Assembly: GCF_900109555.1 (NCBI RefSeq)
Contig: NZ_FNZV01000016.1
Location: 27,986-91,985 of the forward strand
Direction of reading: 5' to 3'
DNA from: Pacificibacter marinus
Lineage (GTDB): Bacteria; Pseudomonadota; Alphaproteobacteria; Rhodobacterales; Rhodobacteraceae
Length of the DNA stretch: 64,000 nt
Part shown: positions 9,972 to 18,325 of the stretch, in pieces
How positions within the stretch are numbered: position 1 is the stretch's first letter
How the letters are laid out: every line of letters starts with the position of its first letter
The notes under the pieces: generated by a model
Told to the model about the DNA's origin: nothing
Databases searched by the model: none
Seen by the model: the letters and a program-made list of their open reading frames with translations, nothing else
Made by a program: the position numbers and the translations under genes

Positions 9972-10020
9972 GCGGATTGCAAATCCGTGTACAGGAGTTC
10001 GATTCTCCTACTCGCCTCCA
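9972..10020 (+). tRNA. 3' fragment of tRNA-Cys(GCA), attachment-site-like
   Basis: Forty-nine bases match the 3' part of a tRNA-Cys: an anticodon arm with GCA in the loop, a variable region, a perfect T-arm (AGGAG-TTCGATT-CTCCT), the 3' acceptor strand ACTCGCC, discriminator T and encoded CCA. The matching 5' acceptor strand (GGCGAGT) and a D-arm are absent upstream, so this is not a working tRNA. It has the form of the partial tRNA left at one end of an integrated element. Its last 44 bases are identical, in inverted orientation, to the copy at 62368-62411. Confidence 0.85.
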
Positions 10021-10294
10021 TTTGCCCAAGCAAAGAACGTCAGCCCTGTATATTTATTGAATATTGCTCAGGGTAGCTGCACGCATCTCGGCCTCTAGCC
10101 AAAGTTACTTAAACTAACGCTGCCTGAAGTGCGGCACTTGCCATTTGGGCTGGAAGCTACTGGCCGCCTCAATAGAAAGCGGCGCTTAGTGCGGCAACGC
10201 TCGGTGATCCTTGTTCATGAACATCTCCTTCTTCCCAAGTCTGGGAGGTTAACGGAAATGTCTCAGGAGTAACGGCATATCTACACCTTGCGTG

Positions 10295-10425
10295 CTGTCC
10301 TTCAAAGTCCGCTGGTGACAGCATCCCATTCTTAGCGTGTTTGCGCTTTGGGTTATAGAACATCTCGATATAATCGAACACGTCAGATATTGCATCTTCT
10401 CTGGTTTTGCGCGATCGGCAAGATC
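10295..10425 (-). pseudogene. IS3-family transposase (OrfB) C-terminal remnant
   Basis: The minus strand encodes 'K-T-R-E-D-A-I-S-D-V-F-D-Y-I-E-M-F-Y-N' followed by P-K-R-K-H and L-S-P-A-D-F-E, the characteristic end of IS3-group DDE transposases. The upstream catalytic core is missing. The fragment abuts an IS6-type relic on the other strand, so it was truncated by another insertion or deletion. Confidence 0.85.
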
Positions 10426-10767
10426 GTTTCTTCACTCGATTGATTGCGCAATACGGTATTCCAAGGGTCATCATTACCGATAAGCTACGCAGTTATGGCG
10501 CTGCTGCAAAACATGTCCTGCCCGATGTTGATCACAGAGCGCACAAAGGGTTGAATAATCTTATCGAGGGATCGCACAGGCCGACTAGGAAGCGCGAGAA
10601 AAAAAATGGGCCGTTTTAAATCACCTCGGCAAGCGCAACGCTTTTTGTTTGCGCATGATCAAATTAACGCCATCTTCTGCCCAGACGATACCGTCTATCT
10701 GCGCAATCATATCGCCACTCCCGAGCAGATGCCTTCAGCCTCTGGACGGACTATACTTTTGAGATGA
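10425..10767 (+). pseudogene. IS6-family (IS26-like) transposase C-terminal remnant with frameshift
   Basis: The first part reads 'I-I-T-D-K-L-R-S-Y-G-A-A' and 'H-K-G-L-N-N', typical of IS6 transposases, with the last Asp of the DDE region. After an A8 run at about 10599-10606 the frame changes, and the continuation 'R-F-K-S-P-R-Q-A-Q-R-F-L' is the normal IS6 ending. The N-terminal half and the inverted repeats are gone. The frameshift is in a homopolymer, so a sequencing error is possible, but the truncation shows that the element is dead anyway. Confidence 0.85.
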
Positions 10768-10926
10768 AACCGTAATAATTTATGCTGAAGTAGCTGTCTC
10801 AAATAACCGAAATCAACTTGGCAATGCCTTTCGCAGGGCTGTTCACGGCCAAAACCCTTTGGACCCGAGCCAGAGCTTTCAAAATGCCGCACCATCGTGT
10901 CGTGCAAAGACAGATGCCTGAGACTG

Positions 10927-11661
10927 TCATTCGTCGTCGAAATACTCAGGCTGTTCTATGCAAAATTGCGAGAGGGTTTCGCGGACGCGGTGAAGGTGTT
11001 GGCGGACCAATCTGCGTGCGGCTGTTTTATCGCCGCTGCGAATGGCGTCAAAGATGTTTCTATGATCTTCGGCCAGCTCCGCGATATGCGCCATGTTGTT
11101 GACCGACAAAAAGCGTAGACGGTCCAAGTAGCTTTTTTCTCTTTGGATGATATCGGAAATGCGCGGATGCCCGACCGCATCGGCAAGGGCCAAGTGAAAG
11201 TTGTCATCCAAGGTGGTGAAACCCGCACCGATGCCCGAGGTCACCACCTCTTGCTGCAATGCGAGGTTGGCTTCGATTTCATGCAAGGTGTCAGGCGAAA
11301 ACCCCTTTTCGCATAGGCGTTCTGCGACAGCCACCTCTAGCGATGCGCGGGCAAATTGTGCGCCCTCAATTTGGGAAATCGACAGCTTTGAAACGTAGTT
11401 TCCACGGCTGGGCAACGTCACGATCAGACCTTGGTCTCTGAGCCATGTGAACGCTTCTCGCACAGGTGTGCGTGACGCTCCGTAGAGATTTCCGACCTCT
11501 GTTTCAGAGATGATTTGCCCCGGTTTTAGGCTCATTTCCAAGATCGCAGATTTCAAAGACGCTGCTATTTGTTCTGCCGCCGGACGCTGTGGATCAATTT
11601 TTTGAACATGGCGCTGCGGCAACAAAACGACCTTTGCTCTTTTGTTCAGTTTCTTGTTCAT
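10927..11661 (-). CDS. GntR-family regulator with FCD ligand domain
   Basis: A 244-residue protein. The winged HTH spans residues about 25-85, with L-Y-G-A-S-R-T-P-V-R-E-A as recognition helix. An all-helical FCD domain follows, with metal-site style residues in D-D-N-F-H-L-A-L-A-D-A-V-G-H and E-D-H-R-N-I-F. The ATG at 11661 is preceded by GGAG at suitable spacing; an in-frame TTG at 11673 has none. It is transcribed away from the Gfo/Idh/MocA and ABC operon and probably represses it until a sugar-derived ligand binds. Confidence 0.92.
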   Translation of the reverse strand: MNKKLNKRAKVVLLPQRHVQKIDPQRPAAEQIAASLKSAILEMSLKPGQIISETEVGNLYGASRTPVREAFTWLRDQGLIVTLPSRGNYVSKLSISQIEGAQFARASLEVAVAERLCEKGFSPDTLHEIEANLALQQEVVTSGIGAGFTTLDDNFHLALADAVGHPRISDIIQREKSYLDRLRFLSVNNMAHIAELAEDHRNIFDAIRSGDKTAARRLVRQHLHRVRETLSQFCIEQPEYFDDE

Positions 11662-11713
11662 TTTGTGCTCCAACGCGCCTGTTCTATGATCTGTATGGCG
11701 AATTACTTAGGTG

Positions 11714-11742
11714 TTGACAACCTGTATACCGGTATGCTCTCT
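11714..11742 (+). promoter_or_regulatory. Candidate promoter and palindromic operator between GntR and oxidoreductase genes
   Basis: TTGACA at 11714-11719 is followed closely by the perfect 10-base palindrome ATACCGGTAT (11726-11735), flanked by TGT and GC. The palindrome lies just downstream of the -35 box, a repressing position. FCD-type GntR proteins often bind short palindromes of this size. No good -10 box was found at 17 bases. Confidence 0.5.
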
Positions 11743-11770
11743 GAGAGAAACGTTAACACATGGGTTGAAA

Positions 11771-12823
11771 ATGACAAAGATGAAACGCTCAATAATCGCT
11801 CTCATCGGGGCGGGCATGGTCGCCAAAACCCATGTTGATGCCTGCATCGATGCGGCACCAAAATTGCGCCTCAAAGGTATCTCGTCACGCTCAAATGAAC
11901 GCGCCGCAGCTTTGGCAAAAGATGCCTCTGCCAGACTTGGCGAAGACGTTATCACCTATAAATCTGTCGAGGCCATCGCCGATGATGCGGACATCGATTT
12001 TGTCATAATCGCAACCCCGCCCAATGTGCGTCTTGAATTGATCGCACCTCTGGCGAAAGCTGGCAAACATATTTTGTTGGAAAAGCCCATTGGCCGGACC
12101 GCCGAAGAAGCCCAACAGATCGTGGATCTGTGTGAACAGGCAGGCGTGACGCTTGGGATCGTCTTTCAACATCGGGCGCGGTCTGCCTCGATGATCGCAG
12201 CACAGATGGTTCGCTCGGGAGAGTTGGGTGAGCTTGGTCTGGTTGAGATGAATGTGCCATGGTGGCGCGAACAAGCCTATTACGACGAGCCCGGGCGCGG
12301 CACCTATGAACGCGACGGCGGCGGTGTTTTGATCAGCCAAGCGATCCACACGATCGATCTTGGGTTGAGCCTAACAGGGCCTGTCAACTCTGTCCGCGCG
12401 ATGGCGAAAACCACCAAGTTTCACCAAATGGAGTCAGAAGATTTCGTCGTGGCAGGTTTGGACTTTGCCAACGGCGCTGTTGGATCACTTGTGGCGAGCA
12501 CTGCAAGCTATCCGGGTGGCGCGGAATCGATCACGCTGCATTTTGAACATGCAACGTTGCATTTGGAATCGGGTCAGCTGCGCGTCAATAGACGCGATGG
12601 CGACCAAAGCACCCACGGGGACGCGGCCTCAACGGGCGGCGGCGCCGATCCGATGGCCTTTACCCACGCATGGCATCAATCCGTCATCGAAGATTTCCAT
12701 GATGCCATCGCCAAGGCAGGACAGCCCCTTGCATCGGGCAAAGACGCCATGGCGGCCCACAACCTCATCAATGCAATAACGCGCTCGTCCACGCGCGGAA
12801 CAATCGAGTATTTGAACACATGA
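11771..12823 (+). CDS. Gfo/Idh/MocA-family oxidoreductase (first of three)
   Basis: A 350-residue NAD(P)-binding protein. The Rossmann motif I-G-A-G-M-V-A-K-T-H is at the N-terminus, the E-K-P-I-G-R loop (conserved Lys) near residue 98, and a C-terminal substrate domain follows with the H-T-I-D motif (I-H-T-I-D-L-G). These enzymes oxidise or epimerise sugars, inositols or glycosides. The ATG at 11771 is the first in-frame start with a plausible N-terminus, though its ribosome site is weak. It overlaps the next gene by four bases. Confidence 0.88.
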   Translation: MTKMKRSIIALIGAGMVAKTHVDACIDAAPKLRLKGISSRSNERAAALAKDASARLGEDVITYKSVEAIADDADIDFVIIATPPNVRLELIAPLAKAGKHILLEKPIGRTAEEAQQIVDLCEQAGVTLGIVFQHRARSASMIAAQMVRSGELGELGLVEMNVPWWREQAYYDEPGRGTYERDGGGVLISQAIHTIDLGLSLTGPVNSVRAMAKTTKFHQMESEDFVVAGLDFANGAVGSLVASTASYPGGAESITLHFEHATLHLESGQLRVNRRDGDQSTHGDAASTGGGADPMAFTHAWHQSVIEDFHDAIAKAGQPLASGKDAMAAHNLINAITRSSTRGTIEYLNT

Positions 12824-13836
12824 ACACCCCCCTCAAATTTGCCGCGATCGGAATCGACCATCGTCATATCTTTGGCATGGCTCAAAATATGATTGATGCT
12901 GGCGCAGAGTTCGTTGGCTGGTTTACCGAAGGCAATCCTGAACCAACCGAAGGCTTCATCAAACGATTTCCCGATGTGCCGAGGGTCAAAACCGCGCAGG
13001 AATTGTTGGACGATCCAAGTATCGAATTGGTCATGCTCTCGGGCATTCCGAGCGATCGGGCGGCTTGGGCCATTCAGGCGATGGATGCTGGCAAAGACGT
13101 CATGAGCGACAAACCGGGCTGCACGACCTTCGATCAGCTCAAGGACATTCAGGCCTGTGTCGCGCGCACCAAACGCATCTGGACAATCGACTTTTCCGAA
13201 CGATTTGAGGTGCCTTCGGTCACCAAAGCCGCAGAACTTGTCGCCGATGGCGCCATTGGCAAGGTCATTCAAACTGTTGGTCTTGGCCCGCATCGGCTAA
13301 ATCGTGCGACACGGCCGGACTGGTTCTTTGATCGAAACGCCTATGGTGGCATTCTCACCGATATCGGCAGTCACCAGATCGACCAGTTTTTGTTTTTCAC
13401 CGGCTCAACGGATGCCGAGATCACGATGGCGACTGTTGGCAATTATGCGAACCCCGAGACCCCGGGGCTGAATGATTTTGGCGAGATCGCATTGCGCAGC
13501 GAAAACGGTCACGGATACATCCGCCTTGATTGGTATACGCCAGATGCCTTGCCGTCTTGGGGCGATGGCCGTTTGACGATTTTGGGCACCGAAGGCTACA
13601 TCGAGTTGCGCAAATATGTCGATGTGGGCGGGGCCGATAGCAGCGACCATGTCATTTTGGTGAACGGCACACGTTGTGAAAAAATCTGCGCCGCTGACGC
13701 AGGTTTGCCCTATTTCCCACGTCTGATAGATGACATCCGCAACCGGACCGAAACCACCATGACGCAGGCCCATACCTTTAAGGTTTGCGAACTTGCCCTG
13801 CGGGCCCAGCACCTCGCTGAGGAGCGCCAATCATGA
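12820..13836 (+). CDS. Gfo/Idh/MocA-family oxidoreductase (second of three)
   Basis: A 338-residue member of the same superfamily but from a more divergent branch. The N-terminal segment reads A-A-I-G-I-D-H-R-H in place of the usual GxGxxG pattern, so cofactor binding may be altered. The conserved Lys loop is S-D-K-P-G-C-T and the late motif G-S-H-Q-I-D-Q-F. It is coupled by four-base overlaps on both sides. A glycine-poor first motif with D-H-R-H is seen in some uncharacterised family members; function is unknown. Confidence 0.82.
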   Translation: MNTPLKFAAIGIDHRHIFGMAQNMIDAGAEFVGWFTEGNPEPTEGFIKRFPDVPRVKTAQELLDDPSIELVMLSGIPSDRAAWAIQAMDAGKDVMSDKPGCTTFDQLKDIQACVARTKRIWTIDFSERFEVPSVTKAAELVADGAIGKVIQTVGLGPHRLNRATRPDWFFDRNAYGGILTDIGSHQIDQFLFFTGSTDAEITMATVGNYANPETPGLNDFGEIALRSENGHGYIRLDWYTPDALPSWGDGRLTILGTEGYIELRKYVDVGGADSSDHVILVNGTRCEKICAADAGLPYFPRLIDDIRNRTETTMTQAHTFKVCELALRAQHLAEERQS

Positions 13837-14891
13837 TTAAAGTTGCAATTTTAGGCGCGGGCATCGGCCAACAACACCTCACAGGATATCGAGCACTGCC
13901 AGAGCGGTTCAGCGTCAAAACCATATGTGATTTAGATCCCTCCCGGGCTACCGCGGCGGCAGGACCGGAGAGTAACATCCAAATTGTCACTGACATGGCG
14001 GATGTTATGTCTGACCCGGATATCGATCTGATCGATGTCTGCCTGCCTCCGCATCTTCATGCCTCCGTCGTCATTCAGGCGTTGGAAGCGGGCAAAAATG
14101 TTATCTGCGAAAAGCCCATTAGCCGGTCACTCGCCGAGGTCGATCAGATCCAAGCCGCGATTGACAAAACCGGTGGTCAGGTCTTTCCTGTGTTCCAATA
14201 CCGCTTTGGATTGGCCTTTGCTCAACTCACCGCTTTGTGTGACGCTGGCCTGGCCGGCAAGGCCCTTGTCGCCAGTGCCGAGACCCATTGGAACCGCGAA
14301 AGCGACTATTACACAGTGCCTTGGCGAGGCACTTGGAAAGGCGAATCCGGTGGCGTTTTGCTCGGTCATGCCATTCATTCTCATGACATTTTGTGCAAGG
14401 TCTTGGGCCCAGTGAAACAGGTCTTTGCCCTTACTGACACCCGCGTAAACGACATCGAAGTCGAGGATTGCGCCGCTCTCTCGTTGCGTATGCAAAGCGG
14501 TGCATTGGTAACGAGCTCGGTCACTTTGGGCGCAGCGCCCGATACATCGCGGTTGAAGTTCTGCTTTGAGGGTCTGACAGCCGAAAGCGGATCTGACCCC
14601 TACACACCTGCACAAGGCGCTTGGAACTTTACCGCGCGTGGGGCAACTCGCCAAGACGATGTGGACAAAGTTTTGGCCACAGTTCCAGCCGCACTGTCTG
14701 GGTTCACAGGATTTCTAGATGCGATCGCTGATGCGATCTCAGGCCAAGGAGGGACTGAAGTGACCTTCGAAGACGGTCGTCGCTCAATTGAGTTGGTGAC
14801 GGCCATCTATGCATCTGCTCGGCGGGGCAAATTGGTGCAACTTCCGATCGAAAAAGAGGATCCGCTTTGCAGTGGTTGGCTGCCGAGTTGA
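13833..14891 (+). CDS. Gfo/Idh/MocA-family oxidoreductase (third of three)
   Basis: 352 residues with a canonical Rossmann motif (I-L-G-A-G-I-G-Q-Q-H), the Lys loop C-E-K-P-I-S-R and the active-site region G-H-A-I-H-S-H-D. It overlaps the previous gene by four bases and lies 47 bases before the ABC binding-protein gene. Three consecutive family members suggest a multi-step oxidation/reduction of one imported sugar, as in keto-sugar glycoside degradation, where 3-keto intermediates are made and reduced. This pathway is inference. Confidence 0.85.
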   Translation: MIKVAILGAGIGQQHLTGYRALPERFSVKTICDLDPSRATAAAGPESNIQIVTDMADVMSDPDIDLIDVCLPPHLHASVVIQALEAGKNVICEKPISRSLAEVDQIQAAIDKTGGQVFPVFQYRFGLAFAQLTALCDAGLAGKALVASAETHWNRESDYYTVPWRGTWKGESGGVLLGHAIHSHDILCKVLGPVKQVFALTDTRVNDIEVEDCAALSLRMQSGALVTSSVTLGAAPDTSRLKFCFEGLTAESGSDPYTPAQGAWNFTARGATRQDDVDKVLATVPAALSGFTGFLDAIADAISGQGGTEVTFEDGRRSIELVTAIYASARRGKLVQLPIEKEDPLCSGWLPS

Positions 14892-14938
14892 TCCAATAAA
14901 AAACGATCAAACCAACAGAAAATGGGGAGGAGACCCAA

Positions 14939-16204
14939 ATGAACTATAAAGTAAAAACAGCCGTTTCTGCAGCTGCATTGATGCTGGCCGCAGGGGCCGC
15001 ATCCGCGCAAGAGCTCAAATTTATGTGCTTTTCGGATGGCGATGATTGTGCCGTGATCGACGGCCTGCTTGACGGTTTCGAAGCCGAAAATGAGGGCATC
15101 ACAGTGGTGATGGACAAAGTGCCCTATCAGGCCATTCTTGACAGCCTGCCGGTGCAGCTTGCTGCAGGCACGGGTCCTGACATCGCGGTTGTCACCGATC
15201 TTGGTGGTCTGAACGAATACTACCTTGACCTCTCACCCTATGTTGATCGCCCGTATTGGGAAAACAGCTTTGGCGATATCTTGAACTGGTATCGTGCAGG
15301 TGCACAGGATGACGGCATTTACGGATTGCATTGGCAGCTGACAGTGACCGGTCCCTACATCAACAAAACGCTCTTTGACCAAGCGGGTGTTGCTGTCCCT
15401 GCGGAAGACGCGTCTTGGGATGATTGGGCCGCTGCGGCGCGCGAAGTTGCCGAAAAGACAGGGACCACATTCCCGATGGCGATGGACCGGTCTGGTCACC
15501 GTATCGCGGGTCCCGCCATTTCATATGGCGCGAAATACTTTGACGATGCAGGGGAACCCATCCTAGTTGACGACGGCTTTAAAGGGTTTGTCGAAAAATT
15601 CGTTGGATGGCATGAAGATGGCACGATGGCGAAAGACGTTTGGGCTGGCCGTGGTGGCAATTCGTACCAAGACGCCTCTGCCGAGTTCATCAATGGTGAA
15701 TTGGTTTATTACTTTGCAGGAAGCTGGAAAGTGTCACAATTTGACTCCGAAATCGGTGATCTTTTTGACTGGCAAGTTGTTGGTTCCCCATGTGGCGAGG
15801 GCGGTTGCACCGGCATGCCGGGCGGATCTGGCGTTGTTGGGTTCAAACAGACCAAACATCCCGAAGCCGTTGCGAAACTGATCGATTACCTCGCGCGTGA
15901 AGAGGTCTATGCGCAGATGTCTGCACGCACGAACAACATTCCGGCACACAAAGGCGTTGCTGCGGCTGGCGTTGACTATGCGGATGCATCCGCACCGGCG
16001 GCTGCTGCGCTGAATGCTTGGGGTGCTCAAGTTGCAAAACTCGAAGCTCCTGCGTTTCAGTACCAAGGTTACAAAGGCAACCGTGCAATGTTTAACATCA
16101 CGGTGCAGCGTGTGACCCAAGCAATCGTTGGCGAATTGACTGTTGATGAAGCTATGGAAAGAGCGAAAGGCGATCTCGCCGAAGCCATCGCCGAAACCAA
16201 GTAA
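14939..16204 (+). CDS. Extracellular solute-binding protein of a maltose-type (CUT1) ABC transporter
   Basis: A 421-residue exported protein. The signal peptide ends with A-S-A near residue 23, and the mature start is Q-E-L-K-F-M-C. The family pattern 'A-A-G-T-G-P-D-I-A-V-V' near residue 77 and G-G-S-G-V-V-G-F-K near residue 300 are typical of SBP family 1. GGAGGAG stands about seven bases before the ATG. Unusual extra cysteines (C-F-S-D-G-D-D-C and C-G-E-G-G-C) could form disulfides. It would capture an oligosaccharide or glycoside. Confidence 0.92.
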   Translation: MNYKVKTAVSAAALMLAAGAASAQELKFMCFSDGDDCAVIDGLLDGFEAENEGITVVMDKVPYQAILDSLPVQLAAGTGPDIAVVTDLGGLNEYYLDLSPYVDRPYWENSFGDILNWYRAGAQDDGIYGLHWQLTVTGPYINKTLFDQAGVAVPAEDASWDDWAAAAREVAEKTGTTFPMAMDRSGHRIAGPAISYGAKYFDDAGEPILVDDGFKGFVEKFVGWHEDGTMAKDVWAGRGGNSYQDASAEFINGELVYYFAGSWKVSQFDSEIGDLFDWQVVGSPCGEGGCTGMPGGSGVVGFKQTKHPEAVAKLIDYLAREEVYAQMSARTNNIPAHKGVAAAGVDYADASAPAAAALNAWGAQVAKLEAPAFQYQGYKGNRAMFNITVQRVTQAIVGELTVDEAMERAKGDLAEAIAETK

Positions 16205-16226
16205 GCCGCACGACTAAATGATACGT

Positions 16227-16250
16227 TGCATGGCCATGCGGGGCCATGCA
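16227..16250. terminator. Intercistronic hairpin after the binding-protein gene
   Basis: TGCATGGCC (16227-16235) and GGCCATGCA (16242-16250) form a perfect nine-base-pair stem with a six-base loop. No T-run follows. The position between a binding-protein gene and its permease genes fits partial termination or mRNA stabilisation. Confidence 0.55.
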
Positions 16251-16284
16251 GCATTGACACCTGTACCGTAGGAGGACAGCGCAA

Positions 16285-17253
16285 ATGCTTTCGGCACTCA
16301 ATTTGATCATGCGCGGCATCGAAATTCCATTTTCTTTTGTGCAAAGAAAGCTTGGCACGCGGCGTCAGGCTTGGGCCTTTCTTTTGCCAAACCTTCTGCT
16401 TTTTGGTACCTTTTCCTTGTTCCCGATCTTGCTGAATTTTATCTACGCGCTGACCGGCGGTGACAATATTATCTTGTCTGATCGCCCCTTTGTCGGCACG
16501 GGAAATTTCGCAGGCTTCATGAACTGCGACAACTTTCTAGATGTGAACAGCTGCGAGAGAGATTTCTTTTGGCGGGCGGTGTGGAATACCACATGGTTTG
16601 TAACCCTTCAGGTCGGCATCATGGTCGGCTTCGCGTTGCTGACGGCTGTCATTTTGAACCGCGACATTCAAGCAAGGGGATTTTTCCGGGGCGTGTTTTT
16701 CTTTCCTGTGATGCTGTCACCCGTCGTTGTGGCGCTTGTTTGGAAATGGGTGTTGCAGCGCAACGGCATTCTCAATGCAGGGCTTGAGGCGATGGGATTT
16801 GAAAGTTTCAACTGGCTTTTAGACCGGACATGGGCCTTTGGTTGGTCCGTATTCTTGTCGGTTTGGGCCCATATGGGGTTCTACACGTTGATCCTTTTGG
16901 CCGGGTTGCAGGCCATTCCTCGCGATGTCTATGAAGCGGCCATGATGGATCGGGCGTCGCCTTGGCGGGCGTTTCGGCGCATCACTTTGCCATTGCTGGC
17001 CCCAACAATGTTGGTCGTATTGGTCTTGGCGCTAATCAAGGGCGTGCAAACCTTTGACGAGGTCTATGCCTTTACCGGCGGTGGGCCGGGGTCCGCGACG
17101 ACGTTGATCATTCAATATATTTACGAGACGGGTTTTGCAGGGGCCCCCCGCCTGTTTGGGCTGGCATCCGCCGCATCGATCCTGCTCGCTCTCGTTCTCG
17201 TCGTTTTGACGTTACTGCAACTTTGGTTCAACAGGAGAAGTGTCGATGGCTAA
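16285..17253 (+). CDS. CUT1 sugar ABC transporter permease, MalF type
   Basis: 322 residues, six predicted membrane segments. The cytoplasmic EAA loop is E-A-A-M-M-D-R-A-S-P-W-R-A-F, followed by R-I-T-L-P-L-L. The Gly usually found in the EAA loop (D-G-A) is Arg here. AGGAGGA precedes the ATG at 16285. The end overlaps the next permease by eight bases. It forms the heterodimeric channel with that protein. Confidence 0.92.
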   Translation: MLSALNLIMRGIEIPFSFVQRKLGTRRQAWAFLLPNLLLFGTFSLFPILLNFIYALTGGDNIILSDRPFVGTGNFAGFMNCDNFLDVNSCERDFFWRAVWNTTWFVTLQVGIMVGFALLTAVILNRDIQARGFFRGVFFFPVMLSPVVVALVWKWVLQRNGILNAGLEAMGFESFNWLLDRTWAFGWSVFLSVWAHMGFYTLILLAGLQAIPRDVYEAAMMDRASPWRAFRRITLPLLAPTMLVVLVLALIKGVQTFDEVYAFTGGGPGSATTLIIQYIYETGFAGAPRLFGLASAASILLALVLVVLTLLQLWFNRRSVDG

Positions 17254-18304
17254 TCGGGCCCTTACATTCCTTACGCGGACACGCGCGGGCAACGGCAAAA
17301 TGGATTGGACCGATTGGCTCAGCTATAGCTACCTGATTTTGGGCACGCTTTTGATGTTTGCGCCTGTCTTATGGCTGGCTGTGTCCTCTTTCAAAACCGA
17401 AGCTGACCTGAAACGATTTCCCCCGCGTTTGCTGCCATATGTTCAAGAAACCGTTGTGGTCGAAGGCTATGACGCGCCGCTTGCGCTTTACGATATTGTG
17501 TCTGGCGAATTTGAGGGGCGTCGTTTGGCGCAGATCCGACGCGTCGGATTGGTGGCACAAATGGTCGATCCCGCCGCGCCAAGCACCCGTCTCAAGGTGG
17601 ACATTGCAGACCGCGAGTTGATTGAGCGCGTCGGTCTGGCGACGGAAAACTACACAGAGCTCTTTGAGCAGTTCGATTTTCTGAGGTTTTTCTGGAACTC
17701 GACTTTTATCACAGTCACGGCGACCGCCATCACCTTGCTGGTGAACGCGATGGCCGCATTTGGCCTATCCAAATATGAGTTTAGGGGCCGAACCTTTGTT
17801 TTGATGCTCGTGGTCGGCACGCTTATGGTGCCCCAAAGCGTCATCTTGGTGCCGCTGTTTCTTGTGACCAAGGAATTTGGCATCATGAACAGCCCGTGGG
17901 GTGTCATCATTCCAGGCGCCGCGTCGCCCACGGGGGTTTTCTTGCTGCGCCAATATATGCTGACCATCCCCGACGAGATATTGGAAGCCGCGCGGATGGA
18001 CAAAGCCAGCGAGTGGAAAATCTTTTGGCGTATCATCGTTCCTCTTTCGATCCCGGCCATCGCCGTTCTTGGCATCCTCTCTGTGATGTGGCGCTGGAAC
18101 GACTTTCTTTGGCCACTCATCGTTCTGTCTGACACGGATAAATTTACACTCCAGCTGGCCCTGAATTCGTTCCAAGGAGAGATGTCAACGCAATGGAGCA
18201 ACCTGCTGGCAATGACGGTGCTCACATTGCTACCAATCGCTGCAGTGTTCATGTTCCTACAAAAATACATAACCACTGGCATTGCCTCAACAGGCGGCAA
18301 GTAA
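17246..18304 (+). CDS. CUT1 sugar ABC transporter permease, MalG type, with long periplasmic insertion
   Basis: 352 residues, longer than the usual 270-290. The first membrane segment (about 27-48) is followed by a hydrophilic insertion of roughly 75 residues (about 60-137) before the core segments begin at F-W-N-S-T. The EAA loop is E-A-A-R-M-D-K-A-S-E-W-K-I-F, again with a basic residue replacing Gly. The ATG at 17246 is preferred over a GTG at 17240 because AGGAGA (17233-17238) is correctly spaced. The insert could contact the binding protein or envelope. Confidence 0.9.
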   Translation: MANRALTFLTRTRAGNGKMDWTDWLSYSYLILGTLLMFAPVLWLAVSSFKTEADLKRFPPRLLPYVQETVVVEGYDAPLALYDIVSGEFEGRRLAQIRRVGLVAQMVDPAAPSTRLKVDIADRELIERVGLATENYTELFEQFDFLRFFWNSTFITVTATAITLLVNAMAAFGLSKYEFRGRTFVLMLVVGTLMVPQSVILVPLFLVTKEFGIMNSPWGVIIPGAASPTGVFLLRQYMLTIPDEILEAARMDKASEWKIFWRIIVPLSIPAIAVLGILSVMWRWNDFLWPLIVLSDTDKFTLQLALNSFQGEMSTQWSNLLAMTVLTLLPIAAVFMFLQKYITTGIASTGGK

Positions 18305-18325
18305 TCGGTGCAAGGAAATAGAAAA

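Noticed and set aside
9972..10020. Functional tRNA-Cys gene
   Set aside because: The 5' acceptor strand and D-arm are missing upstream, so no cloverleaf can form.
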